A stretch of 53,297 nucleotides of DNA, taken from NCBI GenBank assembly GCA_020723935.1, contig DYHY01000007.1, positions 1 through 53,297 of the forward strand, written 5' to 3'. This document shows positions 1 to 8,186 of the stretch, piece after piece. The position numbers and the translations under genes were made by a program. Below the pieces are notes generated by a model, which ran no database searches, had not been told where the DNA came from, and saw only the letters and a program-made list of their open reading frames with translations. How positions within the stretch are numbered: the first letter of the stretch is position 1; every line of letters starts with the position of its first letter. This DNA is from Candidatus Micrarchaeum sp. GTDB lineage: Archaea; SpSt-1190; DYHY01.

Positions 1-1
1 C

Positions 2-772
2 TGCTTCCTCTGGATGCTCCCGTTCGGCAGGAGGAAGGTGATCACCTTCCATGGATACGAGAGGGACCCCGTCGACCCGCTGCACTTCTGGCTGCACAGG
101 ATCGCCGAGCGCGGGACGCGGGACAACTTCTGCGTCGGAAGCTACCTCGTCAAGCACTACAAGACACGCTGCCGCCGGGAGAATGTGTTCGTCGGCGCCG
201 TCGACTCGGGGAAGGTGAGGCGAAACGCCCTCCCCCTGGGGAAGAAGCACGCCAGCAGGATACTGTTCCTCACCCGCCTCGCCTGGGACACGCAGATACG
301 CGAGTACGCAGAGGCGATGCGCGGCCTCCCAGGCATGCGCCTGGACGTCTACGGCGACGGCCCCCTGAGGAAGGAGATAGAGGAGAGGGTGAGGAAGGAG
401 AAGCTCCTTGTGAGGGTCTTTGGCTCGTGGCCAGGGGACAGCAACGACCTCATGAGGAAATACAGGTTTGTCTTCGCATCCAGGTACCTCACGCTCCTGG
501 AGGCCCTCGCTAACGGCGACATCGTCTTCTCCGTCTACAACACACCCGTCATGAAGGACGTCCTGGAGTGCGTCGGGGCGCCGGCCAATTCTCTTGTGAT
601 ATGCAGGACGCCGGAGGAGATAGCGGCGCGCCTGAAGGGCCTTGCGGCGAGCAAGAGGTCCCTGGAGAAGGCTTCGCAGGACGCGAGGAAGTTCGCGCTC
701 CCGCTGACATGGGAGAGGATCGCAGGGACCTATCTTGTTACCTACCAGAGGGTCATTGGCGGGGACCTATAG
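2..772 (+). CDS. Glycosyltransferase, GT4-like C-terminal part (5' end outside window)
   Basis: The reading frame is open to the left edge, so the N-terminus is missing; the first ATG inside the window is at 14. A Rossmann-like core is followed by the pattern ILFLTRL ... LDVYGDGPL ... VFGSWPG ... ASRYLTLLEALANG, the usual order of the donor-binding half of GT-B enzymes (GDGP loop, then the acidic EAL segment). It probably transfers a nucleotide-activated sugar to a cytosolic glycan intermediate; donor and acceptor cannot be read from sequence. The start of the EAL segment lacks the classic ExxGxxxxE spacing, so the family is called loosely. Its 3' end overlaps the convergent oxidoreductase gene by 20 bp. 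Confidence 0.7.
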   Translation, partial: CFLWMLPFGRRKVITFHGYERDPVDPLHFWLHRIAERGTRDNFCVGSYLVKHYKTRCRRENVFVGAVDSGKVRRNALPLGKKHASRILFLTRLAWDTQIREYAEAMRGLPGMRLDVYGDGPLRKEIEERVRKEKLLVRVFGSWPGDSNDLMRKYRFVFASRYLTLLEALANGDIVFSVYNTPVMKDVLECVGAPANSLVICRTPEEIAARLKGLAASKRSLEKASQDARKFALPLTWERIAGTYLVTYQRVIGGDL

Positions 773-1697
773 AGACGGGCTTGCCCTTGCGCATCGACTT
801 CACGCAGGCCTCGATGACCTCCACTATCTCGGCTCCGACCTTCCCGTCCGCGGACGACACCGTCTTGTCCTGTATGCAGGAGAGGAAGTGGGAGAGCTCG
901 TCGCCTATCGTGTTGTTTGGCACAACCGGTACCGCGGCGGCCGCCTTGGACGCGACGTCGTATTCCTCTATCGCCTGGGAGAGGCAGTCGACGAAGACGG
1001 ACTTCTTTGACCCTATCAGGGCGAAGCGCCTTATCTTCCTGGGCGTGACCCAGGAGACGTTGAGGTTCACGAGCATCCGCCCCATCTTCGCGTGCACGTA
1101 GGCGGCCTCCTCGCCGACATCCTTCCTGCAGGTGTTCCCGATGCAGAAGACCCAGTCGGGGTTCCTGCCGAAGATGTTGTTTATGATGTCGAAGGGGTGC
1201 GGTGCGAGGTCGAAGAGGATGTCTCGCCCCTGGAACACGGGCTCCAGGTTCGTCCAGGTGAGCTCGGTTAGGTATATTTCCCCCAGCTCCCCGCGCCTCG
1301 CCATCTCGCGGGCACGCTTGATCGCGTTGTTGAACCTGAAGACGTGGCCGACCGCCAAGAGGAGCTTCCTCTCCTCGGCCAGGGCGACGAGCTTCCTCGC
1401 CTCCCTGCCAGAGAGCGTCATGGGCTTCTCGAGGAGGACGTGCTTCCCCTTCTTGAGCGCCTTCCTGCATATCTCGTAGTGTGTCTCGTTGGGCGTGCAG
1501 ATGCTCACCGCCGAGACCGACCTGTCAGAGAGGATCCTTGCGTAGTTCTCGGCCGTCTTGACGTGGAATTTCTCCTCGCAGGCCTTCCTGTTCGCCTCGA
1601 GGAGGTCGGAGATTACCACTTCGGTCCCCGGGATCGCGAGGTATTCGGCTACGTGCTTCTTGCCCCAGTATCCGGCGCCTATCACCCCGACCTTCAT
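753..1697 (-). CDS. Gfo/Idh/MocA-family NAD(P)-dependent oxidoreductase (WbpB/WlbA-like)
   Basis: 314 aa, a normal length for the family. The N-terminal Rossmann fold starts with MKVGVIGAGYWGKKH (GxGxxG, residues 7-12), followed by SICTPNETHYEI and the signature HVLLEKPMTLS, whose EKP lysine is the usual catalytic or binding residue. It lies last in a minus-strand run after a DegT aminotransferase and a hexapeptide acetyltransferase, 7 nt from the upstream gene. That trio matches WbpB-WbpE-WbpD, which oxidise, aminate and acetylate C3 of UDP-GlcNAcA on the way to UDP-2,3-diacetamido sugars. The substrate is inferred from neighbours; the family call is firm. Confidence 0.85.
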   Translation of the reverse strand: MKVGVIGAGYWGKKHVAEYLAIPGTEVVISDLLEANRKACEEKFHVKTAENYARILSDRSVSAVSICTPNETHYEICRKALKKGKHVLLEKPMTLSGREARKLVALAEERKLLLAVGHVFRFNNAIKRAREMARRGELGEIYLTELTWTNLEPVFQGRDILFDLAPHPFDIINNIFGRNPDWVFCIGNTCRKDVGEEAAYVHAKMGRMLVNLNVSWVTPRKIRRFALIGSKKSVFVDCLSQAIEEYDVASKAAAAVPVVPNNTIGDELSHFLSCIQDKTVSSADGKVGAEIVEVIEACVKSMRKGKPVSIGPRQ

Positions 1698-1704
1698 GTC
1701 CAGA

Positions 1705-2883
1705 TCACTTCCTGAAGAACTCGAGGATCTTGTCCGAGATGCGCGAGACGTCCTTGGACGAGAGCTCGGCGTACATCGGCAGGCATATCACGTCCTTCGA
1801 GAGGCGCTCGGCCCTGGGGAAGCTGCCCTCGGGGTATCTCCCAGGGAAGAGGTCCTTGTAGAGCGGCTGGAGGTGTATCGGTATCGGATAGTTGGTCCCG
1901 CAGAATATGCCGCCTTCGGCGAGGAACCCCTTGAGCTTGTCCCTCTCCGCAGTCCTTGCCGCGTAGAGGTGGTAGTTCCCGAACGTGTTCTCCGAGGGCC
2001 GCTCCTGCATGGGGAGGGCGAGCTTGTCGGCCACCTTGCCCAGCTTCCTGCGGTAGATCGCCGCAAGCTTCCTCTTTGCCCTGTTCCATTTGTCCAGGTT
2101 CCTGAGCTGCACGAGGCCTATCGCCGCGTTCACCGTGTTGAGGCGCGAGGTGTAGCCGAGGGTGTCGTGCTCGTACTGGCTCTTCCTCCCGCAGTCCCGG
2201 AGCTTCTCGACTGCCTTTGCGAGCTTGTCGTCGCTCGTCGTGACGGCCCCGCCGTCGCCCCCGACCGTGAGGTTCTTCGTCGAGTAAAACGAGAAGGCCG
2301 CCGCGAGGCCCAGGGACCCGCACTTCCGCCCCTTGTACACGGAGCCGTGGGCCTGGCATGCGTCCTCTATCACCAGGATCCCCGCCTTCGCGGCGGCATC
2401 CAGGATCGGGTCCATGTCCGCAGGCATCCCGTAGAGATGGACGGGGAGCACGGCCTTGGTGCTCGGCGTCAGCGCCGCGGGAATCCTGGACGGGTCCAGG
2501 CACAGGTCCGCCTCGGCGATGTCGGAGAATGTGGGCGTCGCGCCGGCGTGCAGCACCGAGTTGGACGTCGCTATGAAGGACGCAGGGGTTGTGAGGACCT
2601 CCTGCTCCTTGGACTTTATCCCGAGGGCCATCATCGTGAACTGGAGGGCGAACGTGCCCGAGCTCGTCGTCACGCAGTGGGTGACGCCGCAATACTTGGC
2701 GAACGCTTCCTCGAACTTGTAGACGCTATCGCCCATCACCATTTTCTCGTTCTGCAGCGCGGAGACGGTGGCCTTGGCCATTTCCTTGTCAAAGACGGGC
2801 CGCGACACGAATATCTTCTTCCCCGCAGCCGCCTCTGCCTTCCCCTTCTTGCCAGCCGTTTTCGTCTTGTTCTTTCCAGCCAT
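1705..2883 (-). CDS. DegT/DnrJ/EryC1-family PLP sugar aminotransferase (WbpE-like)
   Basis: About 392 aa. The PLP fold is marked by TSSGTFAL (phosphate loop), VIEDACQAHGS (Asp that pairs with the pyridine nitrogen) and SFYSTKNLTVGGDGG, with the Schiff-base Lys in the STKN motif. It is expected to aminate a 3-keto nucleotide sugar made by the downstream oxidoreductase. I chose the ATG at 2883 over the GTG at 2895, which overlaps the previous stop region, because an AGGTGAGG Shine-Dalgarno lies 6 nt before it. The first 22 residues are a lysine-rich tail (KNKTKTAGKKGKAEAAAGKK) not typical of the family; it may be a poorly conserved leader. Confidence 0.9.
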   Translation of the reverse strand: MAGKNKTKTAGKKGKAEAAAGKKIFVSRPVFDKEMAKATVSALQNEKMVMGDSVYKFEEAFAKYCGVTHCVTTSSGTFALQFTMMALGIKSKEQEVLTTPASFIATSNSVLHAGATPTFSDIAEADLCLDPSRIPAALTPSTKAVLPVHLYGMPADMDPILDAAAKAGILVIEDACQAHGSVYKGRKCGSLGLAAAFSFYSTKNLTVGGDGGAVTTSDDKLAKAVEKLRDCGRKSQYEHDTLGYTSRLNTVNAAIGLVQLRNLDKWNRAKRKLAAIYRRKLGKVADKLALPMQERPSENTFGNYHLYAARTAERDKLKGFLAEGGIFCGTNYPIPIHLQPLYKDLFPGRYPEGSFPRAERLSKDVICLPMYAELSSKDVSRISDKILEFFRK

Positions 2884-2889
2884 TGTTAG

Positions 2890-2897
2890 CCTCACCT
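2890..2897 (-). promoter_or_regulatory. Shine-Dalgarno AGGTGAGG for the DegT aminotransferase
   Basis: On the minus strand AGGTGAGG overlaps the TAG stop of the acetyltransferase gene and ends 6 nt before the ATG at 2883. It decides between that ATG and the GTG at 2895, and suggests translational coupling of the two genes. Confidence 0.6.
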
Positions 2898-3378
2898 AGA
2901 ACTCCGCTTCGCCAGCGACCTTCGCCGGGCATCCGACCACGATCTTCCCTGCGGGGACGTCCTTTGTCACGACCGCTCCCGCGCCCACGACCGCCCGCTT
3001 CCCGATCCTCACGCCGCACACGATCGTCGCGTTCGCCCCTATCGCGGCCCCGTCCTCGACGACCGTCTCCGTCACTTTCCAGTCCGCGCCCGACTTTATG
3101 TTCCCGTCGGGGTTCGCGGCGCGCGGCTTCTTGTCGTTCGTGAAGACCACGTGCGGGCCGATGAACACACCGTCGCCTATCGTGACGCCCGTGGGGATGA
3201 ATGCGAAGGGCTCTATCTTGCAGTTCTTCCCTATCCTCACGGTCTTCTGGATCTCGACGAAGCAGCCGACCTTCGTGTTGTCGCCTATCTCGCATCCGAA
3301 GATGTTGACGAAATCCCTGATGGTGACGTTCTTCCCGAGCCTGCAGTTCTCTATTACCTTCGTGGTTCCCTCGGCCAT
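2896..3378 (-). CDS. Left-handed beta-helix sugar N-acetyltransferase (WbpD/WlbB-like)
   Basis: 160 aa made almost entirely of hexapeptide repeats (for example IGDNTK, IGKNCK, IGDGVF, IGANAT, IGKRAV), the left-handed beta-helix of acyl-CoA-dependent acyltransferases. The C-terminal VVTKDVPAGKIVVGCPAKV is the usual end of WbbJ/WlbB-like sugar acetyltransferases. It likely acetylates the 3-amino sugar made by the DegT enzyme encoded directly downstream. It is the first gene of the three-gene minus-strand operon, with a TATA-like box about 30 nt before the ATG. WlbB relatives act on UDP-2-acetamido-3-amino-glucuronate; substrate assignment here depends on context. Confidence 0.85.
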   Translation of the reverse strand: MAEGTTKVIENCRLGKNVTIRDFVNIFGCEIGDNTKVGCFVEIQKTVRIGKNCKIEPFAFIPTGVTIGDGVFIGPHVVFTNDKKPRAANPDGNIKSGADWKVTETVVEDGAAIGANATIVCGVRIGKRAVVGAGAVVTKDVPAGKIVVGCPAKVAGEAEF

Positions 3379-3403
3379 ATCGGGGGGAGTGCGGCCGGCC
3401 GGG

Positions 3404-3412
3404 GTTTTAAAG
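3404..3412 (-). promoter_or_regulatory. TATA-like box for the acetyltransferase-aminotransferase-oxidoreductase operon
   Basis: CTTTAAAAC on the minus strand in otherwise GC-rich DNA, centred about 30 nt before the ATG at 3378, the spacing of a leaderless archaeal transcript. Confidence 0.55.
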
Positions 3413-3444
3413 AATGCCGGGCCCGCCGTGGCGGCCCGCCGGAC

Positions 3445-4218
3445 CTACCAGACCTTCCAGCCCGCCCGCCCCTCGTTCCACTCCTTGTTCAGGAGCTCGT
3501 TGTCGCGCAGGGTGTCCATGCATTTCCAGTATCCCTTGTGGAGGAAGGCCATAAGCTGCCCGTCCTTGGCAAGGTTCCGCAAGGGCTCCAGCTCGAAATG
3601 CGTGAGATCCCCCTCTATGTAGTCCAAGACCTTGGGCTCGAGGGCGAAGAACCCGCCGTTTATGGCCCCGGTCCCGACCTGCGGCTTCTCCGTGAAGGCC
3701 TCCACCTTCGTCCCGTCCATCACTATCTCGCCGAACCTGGAGGGCGGCCTCACCGCCGTGACGGTCGCCAGCTTCCCGTGGGCCCTGTGGAACTTCAGGA
3801 GCTCGGCGATGTTGACGTTGGAGACCCCGTCCCCGTAGGTCGCAAGGAACGTCTCGTTCCCGAGGTACTTCCTCAGGCGCTTGATCCTCCCGCCCGTCTG
3901 GCTGTCGGCGCCGGTGTCCACGAGCGTTATGTCCCAGTCCTCCTTCGTGAAGCCGTCGTGCACGTCGACCCTGTTCCCTGAGAGGTGGATGGTTATGTCG
4001 TTGTTCAGGTTGTAGTAGTTGAGGAAGTACTGCTTCACCATCTCGCCCTTGTACCCGAGGGCGACGACGAAATCCTTGAAGCCGTAGTGCGAGTACGCCT
4101 TCATTATGTGCCAGAGGATCGGGCGCCCCCCGATCTCCACCATCGGCTTGGGCTTGATGATCGTCTCCTCCTTGAGGCGGGTCCCCAGGCCTCCGGCAAG
4201 GATCGCGACCTTCGTCAT
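3445..4218 (-). CDS. rfbF: Glucose-1-phosphate cytidylyltransferase
   Basis: 257 aa, the normal length of RfbF/DdhA. The N-terminal signature VAILAGGLGTRLKEET with KPKPMVEIGGRPILWHIM is the nucleotidyltransferase loop and the family-specific GGRPILWH block; later TYGDGVSNVNI carries the metal-binding Asp, and GGFFALEPKVLDYI and GYWKCMDT complete the pattern. It makes CDP-glucose from CTP and glucose-1-phosphate, normally feeding CDP-3,6-dideoxyhexose synthesis. No CDP-glucose 4,6-dehydratase is in this window, so the end product is open. It has its own TATA-like box about 27 nt upstream and sits between the diacetamido-sugar genes and a 2-epimerase. Confidence 0.92.
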   Translation of the reverse strand: MTKVAILAGGLGTRLKEETIIKPKPMVEIGGRPILWHIMKAYSHYGFKDFVVALGYKGEMVKQYFLNYYNLNNDITIHLSGNRVDVHDGFTKEDWDITLVDTGADSQTGGRIKRLRKYLGNETFLATYGDGVSNVNIAELLKFHRAHGKLATVTAVRPPSRFGEIVMDGTKVEAFTEKPQVGTGAINGGFFALEPKVLDYIEGDLTHFELEPLRNLAKDGQLMAFLHKGYWKCMDTLRDNELLNKEWNEGRAGWKVW

Positions 4219-4240
4219 AATGCCGCGTTACATCGGCGCG

Positions 4241-4250
4241 TTTATAAAAT
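4241..4250 (-). promoter_or_regulatory. TATA-like box for rfbF
   Basis: ATTTTATAAA on the minus strand, centred about 27 nt before the ATG at 4218. It overlaps the last codons of the upstream epimerase gene (stop at 4242), so rfbF probably has its own promoter inside the end of that gene. Confidence 0.55.
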
Positions 4251-5378
4251 GTTCTTCTGGAGAAACGAGACGATTTCGCGCGCGGCCCGCCCCTCACCGA
4301 AGACGTTCGCAGCCGGCGCGGCCTTGCCGCCGAAATGCCCCGCCTTCTTGTTCCTGAGGGATTCGAGGGCGGAAAGTATCTTCCGGTCGTCGGTCGTGCG
4401 GATGGACGCGCCGGAAAGCTCGGACTCTTGGCGCTCGCTTCTCTCCCTGAACTGGATGCAGGGGACGGAGAGGTACGCGGCCTCCTCGGTCTCCCCTCCG
4501 GCGTCGGTTATTATGGCGCGGGCGCCCCCGAGGAGTGAGAAGAACCTCCTCTGCGGGAGGAACCCGAGGACCTGGACCTTTCTGGGCGGCTCCAGCGAGA
4601 ACCTCTTGAGCATCCGCGCTAGGTTCTCCGTCATGAGGAGCTTCGCCCTGAACGGGGAGCGCTCCAGGACGCGCAGGAACCTCTCGAGGCGCTTCCTTGA
4701 GTGTATGTTCTCGTGGCGGTGGAGCTTGGCGATTATGTAGTTCCGGAGCTTCCGCCGCCCCGCCTTTCCCGGGCGCCCCAGGGAGAGCACGTCGATGTTC
4801 GTGTTCCCCGTGACGACGATCCTGTCGCGGGGTTTCCCCTCCGCGAGGAGGTTTCCGGCGGCGTAGTATGTCGAGGCGAAGAACCAATCGGAGAGGGAGT
4901 CGGCCACCCGGCGCGAGATCTCCTCCGGGAAGGGCTCGGAAAGCGAGCCCGAGCGCAGGCCCGCCTCGACGTGGGCGAGGAGCGGGCGCGGGAAGATCGT
5001 CCTCACGGCCAGGGCTCCGGCCGCGGTGGTCATCGTGTCGCCGTGGACGAGGACGATCCTGGGCTTGATGGCAGAGAGCCTTTCGCGCAGCCACAGGAAG
5101 GCCGAGAAGGACCAGGCGGACGCGGAAAGCCTGGAGGAAAACCTGCCCCTCCCCTTTGCGGAGGCATCGAAGACGAAGTCGGGCGCGGGAATGCCGTGCT
5201 CCCTGAGCTCTGCTTCTATGTTGTGCTGGCCCGTGTACACGAAGGAGTACGCTATCCTGCGGCGCGCGAGCTCGTGCATGACTGGGGACATCTTGATGAG
5301 CTCGGCCTTGGTCCCCAGGACGATTGCGACGCGCGCGGGCCCGCGGCGGCGTCCTCCTCCTTCCTTCCTTGCGGCCAT
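4242..5378 (-). CDS. UDP-N-acetylglucosamine 2-epimerase family (WecB/WbpI-like)
   Basis: About 378 aa, typical of non-hydrolysing UDP-GlcNAc 2-epimerases. Recognisable blocks in order: LGTKAELIKMSPV, VYTGQHN, LVHGDTMTTAAG, HVEAGLRSG, EPFPEEISRR, the catalytic-histidine region HRHENI, and ITDAGGETEEAAYLSVPCI near the end (the family usually has TDSGG, so Ser is Ala here). It could invert C2 of UDP-GlcNAc or of the UDP-diacetamido-glucuronate made next door (the WbpI step). I prefer the ATG at 5378 over an in-frame ATG at 5420 because a TATA-like element lies about 29 nt upstream, and the extra 14 residues would cover it. Confidence 0.85.
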   Translation of the reverse strand: MAARKEGGGRRRGPARVAIVLGTKAELIKMSPVMHELARRRIAYSFVYTGQHNIEAELREHGIPAPDFVFDASAKGRGRFSSRLSASAWSFSAFLWLRERLSAIKPRIVLVHGDTMTTAAGALAVRTIFPRPLLAHVEAGLRSGSLSEPFPEEISRRVADSLSDWFFASTYYAAGNLLAEGKPRDRIVVTGNTNIDVLSLGRPGKAGRRKLRNYIIAKLHRHENIHSRKRLERFLRVLERSPFRAKLLMTENLARMLKRFSLEPPRKVQVLGFLPQRRFFSLLGGARAIITDAGGETEEAAYLSVPCIQFRERSERQESELSGASIRTTDDRKILSALESLRNKKAGHFGGKAAPAANVFGEGRAAREIVSFLQKNIL

Positions 5379-5402
5379 CTCGCTGCGGGAATCTCGCCGC
5401 GG

Positions 5403-5428
5403 ATAAATAATGATTGGCATTTATTAAC
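5403..5428. promoter_or_regulatory. Divergent promoter region between epimerase and GT2 genes
   Basis: An AT-rich island in GC-rich DNA. Minus-strand ATTATTTAT (5403-5411) lies about 29 nt before the epimerase ATG at 5378, and plus-strand ATTTATTAAC (5419-5428) about 26 nt before the GT2 ATG at 5450. The two boxes are inverted relative to each other and only about 8 nt apart. Confidence 0.55.
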
Positions 5429-5449
5429 TAGGAGGCGGGCCCATCTAAG

Positions 5450-6139
5450 ATGGCCGCCCTCAAGAGGCCCCTTGTCGCCGTGATACCCGCCCACAACGAG
5501 GAGGGGCGCGTCGGAAGGGTCGCACGCGGGGCGGCCGCGATCGCGGACTGGGTCGTGGCCGTGGACGACGGCTCGGCCGACAGGACGCTCCACAACATGC
5601 TGTCCACGGGCGGGCGCAACGTCGTCGCCCTGAGGCTCCCGACCAACTGCGGCAAGGGCGCCGCGATGAGGGCGGCATTCAGGTACGCCCGCTCGGCCCT
5701 CGGGGCCAAGACGGTGATTGCCCTGGACGCCGACGGCCAGCACGACCCGCGCGAGATGCGCGCCCTGATATCGGCTTTCGAGAGGGGAAACTACGACCTC
5801 CTCGTCGGGTGCAGGAGCGGGCGGGACGGGAGGATGCCCCTTGTCAAGCGGCTGGGGAACTGCACGTTCCGGGGGATGTCGCGCCTCCTCTTCGGCGTCA
5901 CCGTATCTGATCCCCTCTCGGGCTTCCGGATCTTCGGCGGGCGGGCGCTCGGAATCGAGTGGAAGTCCCCGGGATATTCCGTGGAGATGGAGGTCCTTGC
6001 CGAGGCCGCGAGGAGGGGCCTGAAGGTCGGCGAGTGCCCCGTATCCACAATCTACAACGACAAATATAAGGGGACGGACGTCCTGAGCGGCGCGAGGATC
6101 ATGCTAGACATGGCCAAGTGGAGGGTTTTCGGATGGTGA
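5450..6139 (+). CDS. Glycosyltransferase family 2, polyprenyl-phosphate sugar transferase type (DPM1-like)
   Basis: 229 aa, a single GT-A domain without membrane segments. Motifs: VAVIPAHNEEGRVG at the N-terminus, VVAVDDGSADRT (nucleotide binding), NCGKGAAMRAAF, and IALDADGQHDPREM (the DxD-like metal site). DGxSGFRxF-like DPLSGFRIFGGRAL and the final YNDKYKGTD fit dolichol-phosphate hexosyltransferases. It probably charges a polyprenyl phosphate with a sugar at the cytosolic membrane face. Its stop overlaps the start of a small DUF2304-like membrane protein (ATGGTGA), a common pairing. Confidence 0.88.
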   Translation: MAALKRPLVAVIPAHNEEGRVGRVARGAAAIADWVVAVDDGSADRTLHNMLSTGGRNVVALRLPTNCGKGAAMRAAFRYARSALGAKTVIALDADGQHDPREMRALISAFERGNYDLLVGCRSGRDGRMPLVKRLGNCTFRGMSRLLFGVTVSDPLSGFRIFGGRALGIEWKSPGYSVEMEVLAEAARRGLKVGECPVSTIYNDKYKGTDVLSGARIMLDMAKWRVFGW

Positions 6140-6492
6140 CCTTTTTCGGGATACAGATTGTCGGGATCGGCTTCGGCCTCCTCATGGGATACCTCGCCTT
6201 CGTCTCGCTCAAGAAGGGCGAGCTTTCCAGGGTGGGCTTCGGCCTGTGGGGGCTCATCTGGGCCTCCTTCCTCTTCGCGGTCGTCTTCCCCGACGCCCTC
6301 TCCGGGATAGTCGGGAGGCTCAACATCATAAGACTCATGGACTTCCTGACTATAGGGTCGTTCATGCTCCTCTTCGGGATGAGCTTCTGGATGTACAAGG
6401 TGGTGGGGAAGCTGGAGAAGCGCGTGACGGAGATGGCGGTTGATCGGGCCGTCGCGGACGCCCCGAAGAAGGGGCCGGGCCGCCGGCGCTGA
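6133..6492 (+). CDS. Small membrane protein, DUF2304-like
   Basis: About 119 aa with three predicted membrane segments (near FGIQIVGIGFGLLMGYLAFV, LWGLIWASFLFAVVF and LTIGSFMLLFGMSFWMY), then a charged cytosolic tail that may form a short coiled coil (KVVGKLEKRVTEM). The size, layout and position right after a DPM1-like GT2 match DUF2304. The ATG at 6133 overlaps the GT2 stop as ATGGTGA, so the two are probably translationally coupled; an upstream in-frame ATG at 6118 is less likely. Function is unknown; it may anchor or assist the glycosyltransferase. Confidence 0.7.
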   Translation: MVTFFGIQIVGIGFGLLMGYLAFVSLKKGELSRVGFGLWGLIWASFLFAVVFPDALSGIVGRLNIIRLMDFLTIGSFMLLFGMSFWMYKVVGKLEKRVTEMAVDRAVADAPKKGPGRRR

Positions 6493-6497
6493 AGATA

Positions 6498-8132
6498 TCA
6501 GGCGCCCTTGCCCAGGTACCTCAGGACGAGCGAGCCGCCCGTCGCCTCCGGGTTGATGAACTGCTTCTCCACAAAGAACCTCGTCGGATAGTCGGAAGGC
6601 AAGCTCAGGGCGTATTTGGGCTGCGCCCAGTCGTAGTTGTCGATCTCAAGGTACGTTGCCCTGGTGGAGTCCAGCTCGCGGAAGAGATCATCGGCGGTCG
6701 CCGGCATCGGGCGCACGTCCCGCGCGGAGAAGAGGCCCACTATCCTGTGCGCGCCCGCGAAGACGACGTCGCCCGCCTCCGTGTTCTGCCCTATCCACTG
6801 CGCGGAATACTCGATTTCAAGGTATCCCCCTTTCTTGGAGTTGAAGAGGGCCGTCCCGGCCGGGATCGAGAGGAGGCAGAAGACGCAGACTATCGCAAGC
6901 GGCCCCGCCATCCGCGCCCAGGAGGGGGCTTTCAGGGAATCGAGGGCCCGCCCGGCCGCCCAGTGCAGGAGCGCGACGAAGAGAATCGCGCAGACGGGGA
7001 GTATCGAGAGTAGGTATCTTGCGTCGTAGGGGACCCCCGGGAGGCGCGTGAGGGGGCCCACTATCAGGACTGTTGCGAGGGGCGCGATCTCCCTCCTCGA
7101 GGGGAGGGCGAAGAGGCCCAGAGCCACGAGGATAAGGAGGAGCCAGCCGCCGAAGAAGGGACCCAGGGTCTGGACAGCCGCGGGCCCGCCGAAGAAGTAC
7201 TGCAGGGACTGGAGCATGTTGGGGATGTTGGGGAGGACGGTCTTCTCGACAAGGGCCCTGTCGACGACGCTGTAGAAGCCCATCACCGAGCCGGCCGAGA
7301 GGAGGATCCATGCGGCGACGGGGAGGCAGAGGGCGGCGGCGCCAGCCGCGATGGATTTGATCGGGAAAGGCCCCTTGCGCGAATCCATGAGGACGCTTGC
7401 GATCGCCGCAAGGGCTGCGGCGCACAGGACGATCGCGTTGGGGACGCGCACGAAATAGGCGAGCGCGGCGGCCACGCCGAAAAGGGCGCCCTTCGCGACG
7501 CTCCCGGGGGAATCCATCCATGCGACGAGGGCGAGGAGGCCCAGGGCTATCGCCGCCGCGTCGTAGACGTCCAGGAGGATCCTTGCGGAGTAGAAGAGGA
7601 ATATCGAGTTCGCGGCGACGAGGGATGCCGCCATCAGGGCGAACGGGCCGGAGCCGCCGAGGAGGCGCTTTGCCAGGAAGAATGTGGCGAGGATCGCGGA
7701 GCATCCGGCGAGGAGCGTGCCGGTGTAGAACGGCGCCTTGGAAAAGCCGGTGAAGAGCGAGAGGGCCCCCGAGACGATGGGAAGTGCGGGGAAGACGCCG
7801 CCCTCCACCCCAAGGACGAGGCCCTTTCCCGCGAAGAAGTTGCGGCTCGCGCCCATGTAAAAAGCCTCGTCGGGCCAGAGGCCGTGCGGGGTGAAGGCCA
7901 TGGAGCCGGCGATCGCGAGGTATGCGGCGAGGAGGATGAGCAGCGCCTGCCCGGCGGGGAACTGGCAGTCCTTCACCTCAAGAGGGCGGTGACTGTGGCG
8001 GCTGATGTGGGCTGCGGGCTCCTCGCTCCTGGCTTGGCGGATCGGCGCGGCCGGCGCGCTCCTATCTACCTCGCCTTCGTCTTCTTGGCTTTCTTGCGCC
8101 GCACCGGTTTTGGCCTCGGAGGAGTCTGTCAT
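6498..8132 (-). CDS. GT-C fold membrane glycosyltransferase (ArnT/PMT-like)
   Basis: About 544 aa. A charged cytosolic N-terminus of about 55 residues precedes roughly ten membrane segments. The first extracytoplasmic loop carries PHGLWPDEAFYMG, whose Asp-Glu is the typical acidic motif of GT-C enzymes that use polyprenyl-phosphate sugars. The C-terminal 100 residues are a soluble domain with SAQWIGQNTEAGDVVFAG, common in PMT-2 relatives. It likely transfers a sugar outside the cell membrane. I chose the ATG at 8132, about 25 nt after a TATA-like box, over the in-frame ATG at 8186, which would cover that box. It converges with the DUF2304 gene with only 5 nt between stops. Confidence 0.75.
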   Translation of the reverse strand: MTDSSEAKTGAAQESQEDEGEVDRSAPAAPIRQARSEEPAAHISRHSHRPLEVKDCQFPAGQALLILLAAYLAIAGSMAFTPHGLWPDEAFYMGASRNFFAGKGLVLGVEGGVFPALPIVSGALSLFTGFSKAPFYTGTLLAGCSAILATFFLAKRLLGGSGPFALMAASLVAANSIFLFYSARILLDVYDAAAIALGLLALVAWMDSPGSVAKGALFGVAAALAYFVRVPNAIVLCAAALAAIASVLMDSRKGPFPIKSIAAGAAALCLPVAAWILLSAGSVMGFYSVVDRALVEKTVLPNIPNMLQSLQYFFGGPAAVQTLGPFFGGWLLLILVALGLFALPSRREIAPLATVLIVGPLTRLPGVPYDARYLLSILPVCAILFVALLHWAAGRALDSLKAPSWARMAGPLAIVCVFCLLSIPAGTALFNSKKGGYLEIEYSAQWIGQNTEAGDVVFAGAHRIVGLFSARDVRPMPATADDLFRELDSTRATYLEIDNYDWAQPKYALSLPSDYPTRFFVEKQFINPEATGGSLVLRYLGKGA

Positions 8133-8150
8133 CGGCGAAAACCTGCAAAT

Positions 8151-8161
8151 CTCTTTTAAAG
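8151..8161. promoter_or_regulatory. Shared symmetric TATA element between two divergent genes
   Basis: CTCTTTTAAAG is nearly palindromic and is the only AT-rich patch between the two start codons. It sits about 25 nt before the minus-strand ATG at 8132 and about 24-30 nt before the plus-strand GTG/ATG at 8181/8187, so one element could serve both directions. Confidence 0.5.
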
Positions 8162-8186
8162 AGTTTTTGAGGCGGGCCGGGTGCAT

